The position numbers and the translations under genes are program-made. The notes beneath the pieces were generated by a model. That model saw only the letters and a program-made list of their open reading frames with translations. It made no database searches and had not been told where the DNA came from. From NCBI GenBank assembly GCA_003537575.1, contig DPRS01000032.1, forward strand, positions 236 to 41,779: a stretch of 41,544 bases of DNA, given 5' to 3'. The stretch is from Oxalobacteraceae bacterium (GTDB lineage Bacteria > Pseudomonadota > Gammaproteobacteria > Burkholderiales > Burkholderiaceae_D). Each line of letters begins with the position of its first letter. The stretch's first letter is position 1. Shown here in pieces: positions 32,574-41,238 of this stretch.

Positions 32574-34253
32574 TTACTCGCCGGATTGCCGTGTCAGCAG
32601 CACTACCGGCAAGATGCCGACGGCCACCAGCACGACGGCCGGCAGGGCCGCCAGTTCCCACTGGCCTTCCGACGTCATTTCAAACACCCTGACCGCCAGG
32701 GTATCCCAGCCGAACGGGCGGGTCATCAGCGTGATCGGCATTTCCTTCATGACGTCGACGAACACCATTAGCGCGGCGGTAAAGAGGCTGCCGCGCAGCA
32801 GCGGTACATGCACCCGCGCCAGCAGGTTCCAGCCGTAATAGCCCATGCCGCGCGCGGCTTCTTCCTGGTGGCGCGTGATGCGTTGCATGGCGCTGTCGAT
32901 GGCGTTGAAGCCGGGCGCCAGGAAGCGCGCCACATACGCCAGCAGCATCACCGTCAGGGTGCCCTTGAGCACGCTGCCGTTGTTGCCCAGGAATGGCAGC
33001 CAGGCCAGCAGGCGGTTGTCGAGCCAGGCCACCGGGATGAAAATGCCGACTGCCAGCACGGTGCCGGGAATCGCATAACCGAGCGTCGACAGCCGCGCGA
33101 AAAAGCGTGTTGGCCAGTCGCGGTACTGGCGCAGCGCATAAGAAAGAATCAGGCCGGCGCCCATCACCAACGCGGCGGCGATCGCCGACAGCAGCACCGA
33201 GTGCCAGATGAATTGCCAGTAGCGGGCATCGAATTCCGCAGCGAACACGCTGGCGCTCCAGACAATCAGCTGCAGCAGCGGGATGATGAACACCGCGCCA
33301 AAGAACAGCGCGAGCAGGATGCTTACCGCCCAGCCGGTGGCGGGCTTGAGGCGGTAGGTGGCGGCCTGGCTGCGGCTGCCGGAGTAGCGGCGCACACCGC
33401 GCCAGTGCTGCTCGATCGCCACCACAACGAACACGATCAGCACCAGGATCGAGGCCAGCTGCGAGGCGGTGGAGAGGGAAAACAGGCCGAACCAGGCCTT
33501 GTAGATGGCGGTGGTGAAGGTGTCGTAGTTGAAGATGGCGACCGTGCCGAAGTCGGCCAGGGTTTCCATCAGCACCAGCATGATGCCGGCGACGATCCAG
33601 GGACGCGCCATGGGTAGGGCGATCCTGACGAAGCCTGCGCGCCGCGACAGCCCGAGCGACTGGCCGGCTTCCAGCGCGCGCCGGCCCTGGGTCAGGAAGG
33701 CGTTGCGCGCCAGCAGGTAGACGTAGGGATAGAGGGCCAGCGACATCACCAGGATCACGCCGCCGCGCGAGCGGATGCGCGGGAACCAGACACTGCTGCC
33801 GAACCATTCGCGCAGCAGGGTTTGCAGCGGACCGGTAAAGTCGAGCAGGCCGATCGCCACGAAGGCGGTGACGTAGGCTGGCATCGCCAGCGGCAGCATC
33901 AGCGCCCAGGAAAAGAAGCGCCGGCCGGGGAAATCGCACACGGCGGTCAGCCAGGCCAGCGTCACGCCGAGCAAGCCGGTGCCGGCAGCCACGCCGAGCG
34001 ACAGCCAGAAAGTGTTGAGCAGGATGTCCGGCAGCACGTGCCGCGACAGGTGTTCCCAGACATCCGATTGCGGATACAGGAAGGATGACAGCACCACCAC
34101 CAGCGGCACCAGCGTCACCAGCGAGACCACGAAGGCGGCCAAGCGCCAGCCGGTCAGCCAGCGCCCAGGCGAGAGGCGGGGCAGGAGCGGCGCCTGGGGG
34201 AGGGCGGCGGCTGAGGTTGAGGTGACTGGCGTGGCTGAGGTGGCCTGTTCCAT
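32574..34253 (-). CDS. fbpB: Ferric iron ABC transporter, permease protein
   Basis: A 559-residue permease that fuses two membrane domains, as in FbpB/SfuB proteins, with about twelve hydrophobic helices. Each half carries an EAA-type ATPase-coupling loop: one around ALEAGQSLGLSRRAGFVRIALP and one around EEAARGMGYYGWNLLARVHVPL. The N-terminal 30 residues are Pro/Ala/Thr-rich. It lies 100 bases after the binding-protein gene, across a short hairpin that may lower its expression, and nine bases before the ATPase gene. Confidence 0.92.
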   Translation of the reverse strand: MEQATSATPVTSTSAAALPQAPLLPRLSPGRWLTGWRLAAFVVSLVTLVPLVVVLSSFLYPQSDVWEHLSRHVLPDILLNTFWLSLGVAAGTGLLGVTLAWLTAVCDFPGRRFFSWALMLPLAMPAYVTAFVAIGLLDFTGPLQTLLREWFGSSVWFPRIRSRGGVILVMSLALYPYVYLLARNAFLTQGRRALEAGQSLGLSRRAGFVRIALPMARPWIVAGIMLVLMETLADFGTVAIFNYDTFTTAIYKAWFGLFSLSTASQLASILVLIVFVVVAIEQHWRGVRRYSGSRSQAATYRLKPATGWAVSILLALFFGAVFIIPLLQLIVWSASVFAAEFDARYWQFIWHSVLLSAIAAALVMGAGLILSYALRQYRDWPTRFFARLSTLGYAIPGTVLAVGIFIPVAWLDNRLLAWLPFLGNNGSVLKGTLTVMLLAYVARFLAPGFNAIDSAMQRITRHQEEAARGMGYYGWNLLARVHVPLLRGSLFTAALMVFVDVMKEMPITLMTRPFGWDTLAVRVFEMTSEGQWELAALPAVVLVAVGILPVVLLTRQSGE

Positions 34254-34292
34254 GGCGATTCGAACTTCAAGATGCGGCGGCTTTGAAAGCGC

Positions 34293-34318
34293 AAAAGCGG
34301 ACAGCTTGCGCCGTCCGC
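34293..34318 (-). terminator. Weak terminator or attenuator between binding-protein and permease genes
   Basis: On the minus strand a 6-base stem GCGGAC/GTCCGC with a 10-base loop is followed by TTTT. This could reduce read-through from the binding-protein gene into the permease gene. Confidence 0.5.
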
Positions 34319-34353
34319 CTGCCTATGTGCCGCAGGGCAATAAGAGTAGATTA

Positions 34354-35355
34354 TTACTTATAGCCGGCGCGGTCCATCAGTTTCACTGCGGTTGCTTGCA
34401 GTTCGCCGGCCTTGCTGACGTTGATCAGGTTCGGCTTGAAGCTGCCCCAGGAAACCAGTACCGGATCAGGCTTGACCTTGGGGTTGACCGGATATTCCAT
34501 GCCGGCGTCGGTGTACAGGTTTTGCGCCTGTTCGGAAGACAACCACTCGATCAGCTTTTGCGCGCCGGCCGGATTCCTGGCATGCTTGGTCACGCCCGCG
34601 CCGGAAACGTTGACATGCACGCCGCCGGTTTTCTGGTTGGCCCAGAAGATGCCGATCGGCAGGCTCGGCTTTTTCTCGATCAGGCGGCCGTAGTAATAGG
34701 TATTGGCGATGCCGACGTCGCACTGGCCGGCGCCGATGGCTTCCAGCATCTTGGTGTCGTCGGAAAAGACATCGGTGGCCAGGTTGCCGACCCAGCCCTT
34801 GACGATCTGTTCGGTCTTGGCTTCGCCATGCTCGGCGATCATCATCGCCACCAGCGACTGGTTATAGACTTTTTTCGAGGTGCGCAGGCACAGGCGGTTC
34901 TTCCACTTCGGGCTGGCCAGGTCTTCGTAGGTCGACAGTTCTTCCGGCTTGACCTTATCCTTGTTGAAGAAAATCGTGCGGGCGCGCACCGACAGGCCGA
35001 ACCACTGGTTGCCCGGGTCGCGCAGGTGCGCCGGGATGTTGGTGTTCAGCACGGTCGATTTGACCGGGCGCAGCAAGCCTTCGTGGGCCGCCTGCCACAG
35101 GTTGCCGGCATCCACCGTGATCAGCAGGTCAGCCGGGGTATTGGCGCCTTCCGCCTTCAGCTTTTCCAGCAGCGGGCCTTCCTTGTCGGTGACAAACTTG
35201 ATAGTGGTGCCGGTTTGCTTGGTATAAGCGTCGAACAAGGGCTTGATCAATTGCTCGATACGGGCCGAATAAACCACGACTTCGTCGGCGAATGCCGGCG
35301 AGGCAAAACTCAGGGCGGCGATCGAGGCGGCAAGCAGGGTGGACAGCGATTTCAT
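34354..35355 (-). CDS. fbpA: Ferric iron ABC transporter, substrate-binding protein
   Basis: A 333-residue periplasmic binding protein with a signal peptide ending at about A23 (FASPAFA-DE). The mature protein begins VVVYSARIEQLIKPL, typical of FbpA/FutA proteins. The tyrosine cluster NTYYYG (Y220-Y222) matches the ferric-iron ligands of the family. The start has GGAGG at 35364-35368. It is the first gene of the fbpABC operon, under a promoter overlapped by a Fur box, so it should be induced by iron starvation. Confidence 0.94.
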   Translation of the reverse strand: MKSLSTLLAASIAALSFASPAFADEVVVYSARIEQLIKPLFDAYTKQTGTTIKFVTDKEGPLLEKLKAEGANTPADLLITVDAGNLWQAAHEGLLRPVKSTVLNTNIPAHLRDPGNQWFGLSVRARTIFFNKDKVKPEELSTYEDLASPKWKNRLCLRTSKKVYNQSLVAMMIAEHGEAKTEQIVKGWVGNLATDVFSDDTKMLEAIGAGQCDVGIANTYYYGRLIEKKPSLPIGIFWANQKTGGVHVNVSGAGVTKHARNPAGAQKLIEWLSSEQAQNLYTDAGMEYPVNPKVKPDPVLVSWGSFKPNLINVSKAGELQATAVKLMDRAGYK

Positions 35356-35390
35356 TGGTTTTCCTCCAACGATGAAAATGGATTTTTGGC

Positions 35391-35419
35391 ATTATAGGGT
35401 AAATGCAAATGCAAGTAAA
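35391..35419 (-). promoter_or_regulatory. Promoter of the ferric iron transport operon
   Basis: On the minus strand TTTACT (35419-35414) and a perfect TATAAT (35396-35391) are separated by 17 bases. Transcription would start about 30 bases before the fbpA start codon. Confidence 0.7.
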
Positions 35420-35433
35420 TGAAAATCATTATC
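35415..35433. promoter_or_regulatory. Fur box
   Basis: The 19 bases GTAAATGAAAATCATTATC match the classical Fur consensus GATAATGATAATCATTATC at 16 positions. The site covers the -35 element of the fbpA promoter, a typical position for repression by iron-loaded Fur. It also lies about 85-100 bases before xseB, which may or may not be affected. Confidence 0.85.
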
Positions 35434-35515
35434 GTTTATGTTCGTTCGCTTTCACCCAATCCCTGGGCGAGTGGTTTGTTTTAAAATAACGGGTTATATT
35501 TCAGTTTGGATTTTT

Positions 35516-35782
35516 ATGTCAAAAAAGAATGTTGCAGCCAGTGAACCCGCCTCTTTCGAGCAAGCGATGGCGGAACTGGAGCAATTGGTGACGCAGATGG
35601 AGGAGGGCGAGTTGCCGCTGGAAGCGTCGGTAGCCGCCTATCAACGCGGCTCCGAACTGGTCAAGTATTGCGCTGTCCAGCTCGACAAGGTGGAAAACCA
35701 GGTCAAGGTCCTGGAAGGCGACATGCTCAAGCCCTTTGCCGCCGATGGCGCGGCCGCTGCCGACGACGAGGACGAGGCATGA
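35516..35782 (+). CDS. xseB: Exodeoxyribonuclease VII small subunit
   Basis: An 88-residue helical subunit of exonuclease VII, which degrades single-stranded DNA together with XseA. The family pattern is SFEQAMAELEQLVTQMEEGELPLE followed by YQRGSELVKYCAVQLDKVE. The C terminus is acidic (DDEDEA). The ATG at 35516 fits the family start; an in-frame ATG at 35438 would add 26 unrelated residues. It overlaps ispA by ATGA, a common xseB-ispA-dxs arrangement. The large subunit gene is not here. Confidence 0.93.
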   Translation: MSKKNVAASEPASFEQAMAELEQLVTQMEEGELPLEASVAAYQRGSELVKYCAVQLDKVENQVKVLEGDMLKPFAADGAAAADDEDEA

Positions 35783-36669
35783 GCACTCCCGCATTCGGCG
35801 ACTGGATGAAAGGCGTCCAGTCGAGCATGGAAGAGGCCTTGTCCGGTTTTTTGCCACCTGTATCGATGGCGCCGCAAGAATTGCATGAAGCCATGCGCTA
35901 CGCCGTGCTGGATGGCGGCAAGCGCGTGCGTCCGCTGCTGGTGTTTGCCGCCGGCGCGCTGTTTGCCGCCCCGGCCGCGGAACTGGCGCGCGCCGCCGCC
36001 GCCGTCGAAATGATCCATGCCTATTCCCTGGTGCATGACGACATGCCCTGCATGGATGACGATGCGCTGCGCCGCGGCAAGCCGACCGTGCACGTGAAGT
36101 ACGGTGAAGCCACCGCCCTGCTGGTGGGGGATGCCCTGCAGGCGCAAGCCTTCCTGGTGCTGGCCGAAGGCGATGCCGAGCCGGCGCGCCAGCTGGCGAT
36201 GCTGCGCCTGCTGGCCGATGCTTCCGGTTCGACCGGCATGTGCGGCGGCCAGGCCATCGATCTGGCCAGCGTCGGCCTGGCCCTGTCGCGCGATGAGCTG
36301 GAGCGGATGCACCGCCTGAAGACCGGCGCGCTGCTGCGCGCTTCGGTGCTGCTGGGCGCGTGGTGCGGCAAGGCCTTGACCGAGGCCGAAACGGCGGCGC
36401 TGGATGCATATGCCGCCGCGGTTGGCCTGGCTTTCCAGGTGGTCGACGATATTCTCGACGCCACCGCCGATTCCGCCGTGCTGGGCAAGACCGCCGGCAA
36501 GGATGCCGCCGACAACAAGCCCACCTATGTGTCGATCCTGGGCCTGGAACAATCGCAGGCGCTGGCGGAAAGACTGCGTGTCGATGCGCACCGGGCGGTG
36601 CAGCCTTTTGGCGACCAGGGGTTGCGCCTGCGCCAGTTGGCCGACTTGATCGTGGAAAGAAATTCCTAA
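35779..36669 (+). CDS. ispA: (2E,6E)-Farnesyl diphosphate synthase
   Basis: A 296-residue prenyltransferase making farnesyl diphosphate from isopentenyl and dimethylallyl diphosphates. The first aspartate-rich motif is DDMPCMD (87-93), the second DDILD, and GGKRVRP near residue 46 binds the diphosphate. The two residues inserted in the first motif are characteristic of bacterial short-chain enzymes. The start ATG overlaps the xseB stop (ATGA). It precedes dxs by 89 bases, so substrate supply and condensation are encoded together. Confidence 0.95.
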   Translation: MSTPAFGDWMKGVQSSMEEALSGFLPPVSMAPQELHEAMRYAVLDGGKRVRPLLVFAAGALFAAPAAELARAAAAVEMIHAYSLVHDDMPCMDDDALRRGKPTVHVKYGEATALLVGDALQAQAFLVLAEGDAEPARQLAMLRLLADASGSTGMCGGQAIDLASVGLALSRDELERMHRLKTGALLRASVLLGAWCGKALTEAETAALDAYAAAVGLAFQVVDDILDATADSAVLGKTAGKDAADNKPTYVSILGLEQSQALAERLRVDAHRAVQPFGDQGLRLRQLADLIVERNS

Positions 36670-36758
36670 GCATTGCGAACAGAGCTGATCCAGCGCCGCC
36701 GCGCGCCGACTCGCCCTGTTCCCGACAAATCAGAAAAGAACATCAGAAAAGACCGGGT

Positions 36759-38633
36759 ATGGACTTGCTAAACAAAATCAACAGCCCCGCCGACCTGCGC
36801 AGCCTGGCGCGCGCCGACCTCAAGCCGCTGGCCGATGAATTGCGCGCTTTCGTGCTCGATTCCGTTTCCAAGACCGGCGGCCACCTGTCTTCCAATCTCG
36901 GCACGGTCGAGCTGACAATTGCGCTGCACTACGTTTTCAACACGCCGGAAGACCGCATCGTCTGGGATGTCGGCCACCAGACTTACCCGCACAAGATTCT
37001 CACCGGCCGGCGCGATCGCATGTCCTCGCTGCGCCAGCTGAACGGCATTTCCGGCTTCCCGCGCCGCGACGAAAGCGAGTACGACACCTTCGGCACCGCG
37101 CATTCGTCGACCTCTATCTCCGCCGCGCTGGGCATGGCGCTGGCGGCAAAGACCAAGGGCGAAAGCCGGCATGCCATCGCCGTCATCGGCGACGGCGCCA
37201 TGACCGCCGGTATGGCTTTCGAGGCGCTCAACAATGCCGGCGTGTATGACGACATCAACCTGCTGGTGATCCTGAACGACAACGACATGTCGATCTCGCC
37301 GCCGGTGGGCGCGCTCAACCACTACCTGGCGCGGCTCATGTCGGGCAAGTTCTACGCCGCCGCGAGAAACGTCGGCAAGAACGTGCTGCCGGCGCCGATG
37401 CTGGAGCTGGCCAAGCGCCTGGAAGAGCATGCCAAGGGCATGATCATGCCGGCCACCCTGTTCGAGGAATTCGGCTTCAACTACATCGGCCCGATCGACG
37501 GCCACGACCTCGAATCGCTGGTGCCGACCCTGCAAAACCTGAAGAACCTGAAGGGCCCGCAATTCCTCCACGTGGTCACAAAGAAGGGCCAGGGCTACAA
37601 GCTGGCCGAAGCCGATCCGGTGCTGTACCACGGCCCCGGCAAGTTCAATCCGGCCGAAGGCATCAAGCCGGCCAAGTCGGCCAAGCCGACCTATACGCAG
37701 GTCTTCGGCGACTGGCTGTGCGACCAGGCGGCGGCCGACCAGCGCCTGGTCGGCATCACCCCGGCCATGCGCGAAGGCTCGGGCATGGTGGAGTTCGAGC
37801 GGCGTTTTCCCGGTCGTTATTACGACGTCGGCATCGCCGAGCAGCACGCGGTCACCTTTGCCGCCGGGCTGGCGTGCGAAGGCATGAAGCCGGTGGTTGC
37901 CATTTATTCCACTTTCCTGCAGCGCGGCTACGATCAGCTGATCCACGACGTCGCCCTGCAAAACCTCGACGTCACCTTCGCCCTGGACCGCGCCGGCCTG
38001 GTCGGCGCCGACGGCGCCACGCATGCCGGCAACTACGACCTGGCCTTCCTGCGCTGCATTCCCAATATGGTGGTGATGGCGGCGTCGGATGAAAACGAGT
38101 GCCGTCAGATGCTTTCCACCGCTTTCCAATATAATGGTCCCGCTGCCGTGCGATATCCGCGCGGCGCCGGCATCGGCGCCACTGTGCAAAAGGATTTGCA
38201 GACTCTCCCGCTGGGCAAGGGCGAAATCCGCCGCGACGGCAAGGGGATTGCCATCCTGGCATTCGGCACCATGCTGGCGCCGGCCCTGGCCGCCGCCGAG
38301 GAACTGGATGCCACGGTTGCCAACATGCGCTTCGTCAAGCCGCTGGATGCCGAACTGGTCAGGCAGCTTGCCGAAACCCATGAGGCGCTGGTGACGGTGG
38401 AGGAAGGTTCGCTCATGGGCGGCGCCGGTTCGGCAGTGGCCGAGGCGCTGGCCGAAGCCGGCATCGTCAAGCCGGTGCTGCACCTGGGCCTGCCGGACAA
38501 ATTTATCGACCATGGCGATGCGGCACAGCTGCTGGCCATGTGCGGGCTGGACGCCGCCGGCATCACGGCGTCGATCCGGCAGCGTTTCGGCAAGGACGGC
38601 AAGGACGAGCCGCGCCTGGTCGTCAACAACTGA
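36759..38633 (+). CDS. dxs: 1-Deoxy-D-xylulose-5-phosphate synthase
   Basis: A 624-residue thiamine-diphosphate enzyme that condenses pyruvate and glyceraldehyde 3-phosphate. This is the entry step of the MEP isoprenoid pathway and the source of the thiazole precursor used by ThiG. Visible motifs are GGHLSSNLG near the N terminus, the cofactor motif GDGAMTAGMAFEALNNA through NDNDMSI (about 144-180), and the transketolase pyrimidine-domain region FDVGIAEQHAVTFAAG-like (RYYDVGIAEQHAV). ATG 36759 fits the conserved start; the frame open from 36360 runs over ispA in another frame. Confidence 0.96.
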   Translation: MDLLNKINSPADLRSLARADLKPLADELRAFVLDSVSKTGGHLSSNLGTVELTIALHYVFNTPEDRIVWDVGHQTYPHKILTGRRDRMSSLRQLNGISGFPRRDESEYDTFGTAHSSTSISAALGMALAAKTKGESRHAIAVIGDGAMTAGMAFEALNNAGVYDDINLLVILNDNDMSISPPVGALNHYLARLMSGKFYAAARNVGKNVLPAPMLELAKRLEEHAKGMIMPATLFEEFGFNYIGPIDGHDLESLVPTLQNLKNLKGPQFLHVVTKKGQGYKLAEADPVLYHGPGKFNPAEGIKPAKSAKPTYTQVFGDWLCDQAAADQRLVGITPAMREGSGMVEFERRFPGRYYDVGIAEQHAVTFAAGLACEGMKPVVAIYSTFLQRGYDQLIHDVALQNLDVTFALDRAGLVGADGATHAGNYDLAFLRCIPNMVVMAASDENECRQMLSTAFQYNGPAAVRYPRGAGIGATVQKDLQTLPLGKGEIRRDGKGIAILAFGTMLAPALAAAEELDATVANMRFVKPLDAELVRQLAETHEALVTVEEGSLMGGAGSAVAEALAEAGIVKPVLHLGLPDKFIDHGDAAQLLAMCGLDAAGITASIRQRFGKDGKDEPRLVVNN

Positions 38634-38652
38634 TTTTTTTGAAAGTACGGCG

Positions 38653-39468
38653 ATGAACTCTCGCGATCCGAACCTGACCAGCATTCCTGACGTGCAGAGC
38701 ACCGTCGACACCCGCCGCCTGGCGATCCAGCGCGTCGGCGTCAAAGGCGTGCGCTACCCGGTCACCGTCAAGACCAGCGTCGGGGCGCAGCCGACGGTGG
38801 GCACCTGGAACATGTACGTGCAACTGCCGGAAGACCAGAAGGGCACGCACATGTCGCGCTTCATCGCGCTACTCGAGGGTAACCGCGCGCCGCTCGATAT
38901 TCCCCATTTTTCCGGGCTGATGCGCAAGATGGTCAAGCTGCTGGAAGCCGAGGCCGGCCGCATCGAGCTGAGCTTCCCGTACTTCATCAACAAGACCGCG
39001 CCGGTATCCGGCGTCGAGAGCCTGATGGATTATGAAGTCGGCCTCACCGGCGAAGTGCGCGGCGACCAGGTCGAAGTCACCTTGAAGGTGATGGTGCCGG
39101 TCACCAGCCTGTGCCCCTGCTCGAAAAAGATTTCCGCCTATGGCGCGCACAACCAGCGCTCGCACATCACCGTCAGCGCGCTGATCGCCGGCGACATCCT
39201 GGTCGACCAGCTGATCGCCAAGATCGAGCAGCAGGCGTCCTGCGAGCTGTTCGGCCTGCTGAAGCGCCCAGATGAAAAGTACGTCACCGAGCGTGCCTAC
39301 GACAATCCGAAGTTCGTCGAAGACCTGGTGCGCGACGTCGCCGGCATGCTCAATGCCGACGGCCGCATTGCCGCCTACACGCTGGAAGCGGAAAACTTCG
39401 AATCGATCCACAACCATTCGGCCTACGCGCTGATCGAGCACGACAAGCGCAAGCCTGGCGCCGCGTGA
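38653..39468 (+). CDS. folE2: GTP cyclohydrolase IB (FolE2)
   Basis: A 271-residue type IB GTP cyclohydrolase, which opens GTP to dihydroneopterin triphosphate for folate synthesis. It has the conserved metal-binding cysteine segment SLCPCSKKIS and the motifs SRFIALLE and HNQRSHITV. FolE2 does not strictly need zinc, unlike FolE. It starts 19 bases after dxs and so probably shares the transcript. No Zur-like site is visible upstream. A bidirectional terminator follows at 39507-39536. Confidence 0.95.
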   Translation: MNSRDPNLTSIPDVQSTVDTRRLAIQRVGVKGVRYPVTVKTSVGAQPTVGTWNMYVQLPEDQKGTHMSRFIALLEGNRAPLDIPHFSGLMRKMVKLLEAEAGRIELSFPYFINKTAPVSGVESLMDYEVGLTGEVRGDQVEVTLKVMVPVTSLCPCSKKISAYGAHNQRSHITVSALIAGDILVDQLIAKIEQQASCELFGLLKRPDEKYVTERAYDNPKFVEDLVRDVAGMLNADGRIAAYTLEAENFESIHNHSAYALIEHDKRKPGAA

Positions 39469-39506
39469 GCGGTGATGCGGAAATCGCTTCCGCGCTTGAA
39501 TGAATG

Positions 39507-39536
39507 AAAAACGGCGCACGATGCGCCGTTTTTTTA
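39507..39536. terminator. Bidirectional rho-independent terminator
   Basis: A perfect stem ACGGCGCA/TGCGCCGT with a 3-base loop is flanked by four A residues on one side and a run of T on the other, so it can end both folE2 and the convergent adenosyltransferase transcript. Confidence 0.9.
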
Positions 39537-39556
39537 CGCGGAGAGAAAGGATGCCG

Positions 39557-40114
39557 TCAGCTGGCGTCCTGATGCTCCCGCTTCCATAAAACATCTTCTC
39601 CGCCGGCATGCCGGTTCAACACCCGCGCCAGCACGAACAGCAAATCCGACAGCCGGTTGAGATACTGCAGCAGTTGCGCGTGCACGGATTCGGTCCGGGC
39701 CAGTGCCACCACGCTGCGCTCGGCGCGCCGGCACACCGTGCGGCAAACATGCGCCAGCGCGGCGGCGCGCGTGCCGCCAGGCAGAATGAATTCCTGCAGT
39801 GGCGGCAGCGCCGCATTGTATTTTTCCAGCAAGACATCCAGCCGCGCCACGTGTTCGTCGTTGACCATGCGGTGGCCGGGAATGCACAATTCGCCGCCGA
39901 GGTCGAACAGGTCGTGCTGGATGGCCAGCAGTTCCTGGCGCAGCGCCGCCGGCAGGTCTTCGCACAGCAAGACGCCCAGTTGCGCATTGAGCTCGTCGAC
40001 ATCGCCCATGGCTTGCACGCGCAGGCTGTCCTTGCCGGTGCGGCTGCCGTCGCCGAGGCCGGTGCTGCCATCGTCGCCGGTGCGGGTGGCGATTTTCGAG
40101 AGTCGGTGTCCCAT
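39557..40114 (-). CDS. Cob(I)alamin adenosyltransferase, PduO type
   Basis: A 185-residue helical enzyme that adenosylates cob(I)alamin with ATP. The N-terminal ATP-binding segment KIATRTGDDGSTGLGDGSR and the C-terminal CRRAERSVVAL and YLNRLSDLLFVLAR helices are the PduO-type signature. This fold differs from the CobA/BtuR type. No other cobalamin gene is in the window. It diverges from the cidA/lrgA-like gene across 64 bases and ends next to the bidirectional terminator. Confidence 0.93.
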   Translation of the reverse strand: MGHRLSKIATRTGDDGSTGLGDGSRTGKDSLRVQAMGDVDELNAQLGVLLCEDLPAALRQELLAIQHDLFDLGGELCIPGHRMVNDEHVARLDVLLEKYNAALPPLQEFILPGGTRAAALAHVCRTVCRRAERSVVALARTESVHAQLLQYLNRLSDLLFVLARVLNRHAGGEDVLWKREHQDAS

Positions 40115-40178
40115 GTTCTTGCAGTAAGATGTCGTCTTTGTCAGGCCCCATTATTCCAGATATTCCCGAAGCACGAAC

Positions 40179-40511
40179 ATGATCAACACCTTTGTCATCC
40201 TGCTGCTGTTCCAGCTTGCCGGCGAAGTCATCGCTCACGGCTTTGGCATGCCGATTCCCGGGCCGGTGATCGGCATGCTGCTGCTGCTGATTTACCTGTT
40301 GCTGAACCGCGATGCTGTGGAGAAACTGGCGCCCACCGCCAATGGCTTGCTGCGCCACCTGTCGATCCTGTTCGTGCCGGCCGGCGTCGGCGTCATGCTG
40401 CACGGCCAGCGCATCGTCACCGAAGCGCTGCCGATCATCGTCGCGCTGCTGATCAGCACCGTGCTGGGCATGATCGTTACCGCCCTTGCCATCAAGTGGT
40501 TACAGAAATGA
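40179..40511 (+). CDS. CidA/LrgA family membrane protein
   Basis: A 110-residue protein with four hydrophobic segments and the conserved FGMPIPGPVIGMLLLL and LFVPAGVGVM motifs. Members were first described as holin-like regulators of autolysis in Staphylococcus; later work on LrgAB-type systems points to pyruvate transport. The stop overlaps the start of the LrgB-family gene (ATGA), so the two are made together. Confidence 0.92.
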   Translation: MINTFVILLLFQLAGEVIAHGFGMPIPGPVIGMLLLLIYLLLNRDAVEKLAPTANGLLRHLSILFVPAGVGVMLHGQRIVTEALPIIVALLISTVLGMIVTALAIKWLQK

Positions 40512-41233
40512 ATCCGGCTTTCAACAGCGTCTGGGTCTACCTGTCGACCTCGCCTCTCCTGTGGCTGACGGCCACCCTGCTGGCTTACCAGCTGGCACTG
40601 GCCCTGCATGTGCGCGCCAAGGCCAATCCGCTGGTCAACCCGGTGATGATCGCGATTGCGATCCTGGTAGTGTTGCTGGCCGTTACAGGAACACCGTACA
40701 AGAATTATTTCGACGGCGCCCAGTTCGTCCACTTCCTGCTTGGCCCGGCCACGGTGGCGCTAGCGATCCCTCTCTATCAGCAACTGGCAAAACTCAAGCG
40801 CCACTGGCTCTCCTTCCTGGTCGGCACGCTGCTGGGCTCGGCCAGCGCGGTGGCGACCGCCATGGGCATCGCCTGGCTGCTGGGGGCGTCGCCGGCGGTG
40901 ATCCTGTCGCTGGCGCCGAAATCGGTGACCACGCCGATTGCCATGGGCATCGCCGAGAAGATCGGCGGCCTGCCTTCGCTGACGGCGGTGATGGTGATCG
41001 TCACCGGCATCGTCGGCGCTTCGCTGGCGCAATACATCATGCGCTTCATTAAAGTGCGTGACGACAGCATCTGCGGCTTTGCCATGGGCGTGACGGCGCA
41101 TGGCCTGGGCACGGCGCGCGCCTTCCAGGTCAGCGCCGAAATGGGCGCTTTCGCCGGGCTCGCCATGGGCGTGACGGGGGCGCTGACGGCAGTCTTGCTG
41201 CCGCTGGCGCTGAAATTGCTGGGAGTGATTTAG
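40508..41233 (+). CDS. LrgB family membrane protein
   Basis: A 241-residue protein with about seven hydrophobic segments. Typical LrgB motifs are FLLGPATVALAIPLY, LAPKSVTTPIAMGI and GVTAHGLGTARAF. It is the partner of the preceding CidA/LrgA protein. ATG 40508 overlaps its stop by four bases; the frame open from 39608 runs across the divergent adenosyltransferase gene and is not real coding. It converges with a glutathione peroxidase gene five bases downstream. Confidence 0.93.
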   Translation: MNPAFNSVWVYLSTSPLLWLTATLLAYQLALALHVRAKANPLVNPVMIAIAILVVLLAVTGTPYKNYFDGAQFVHFLLGPATVALAIPLYQQLAKLKRHWLSFLVGTLLGSASAVATAMGIAWLLGASPAVILSLAPKSVTTPIAMGIAEKIGGLPSLTAVMVIVTGIVGASLAQYIMRFIKVRDDSICGFAMGVTAHGLGTARAFQVSAEMGAFAGLAMGVTGALTAVLLPLALKLLGVI

Positions 41234-41238
41234 CGCGG

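Noticed and set aside
35438..35515. Longer start for xseB
   Set aside because: The extra 26 residues are not like XseB; the family begins close to the SFEQAMAELE segment, matching ATG 35516.
36768..38744. 658-codon open frame antisense to dxs
   Set aside because: The plus-strand frame has every Dxs motif; the antisense product is low-complexity and unlike any family I know.
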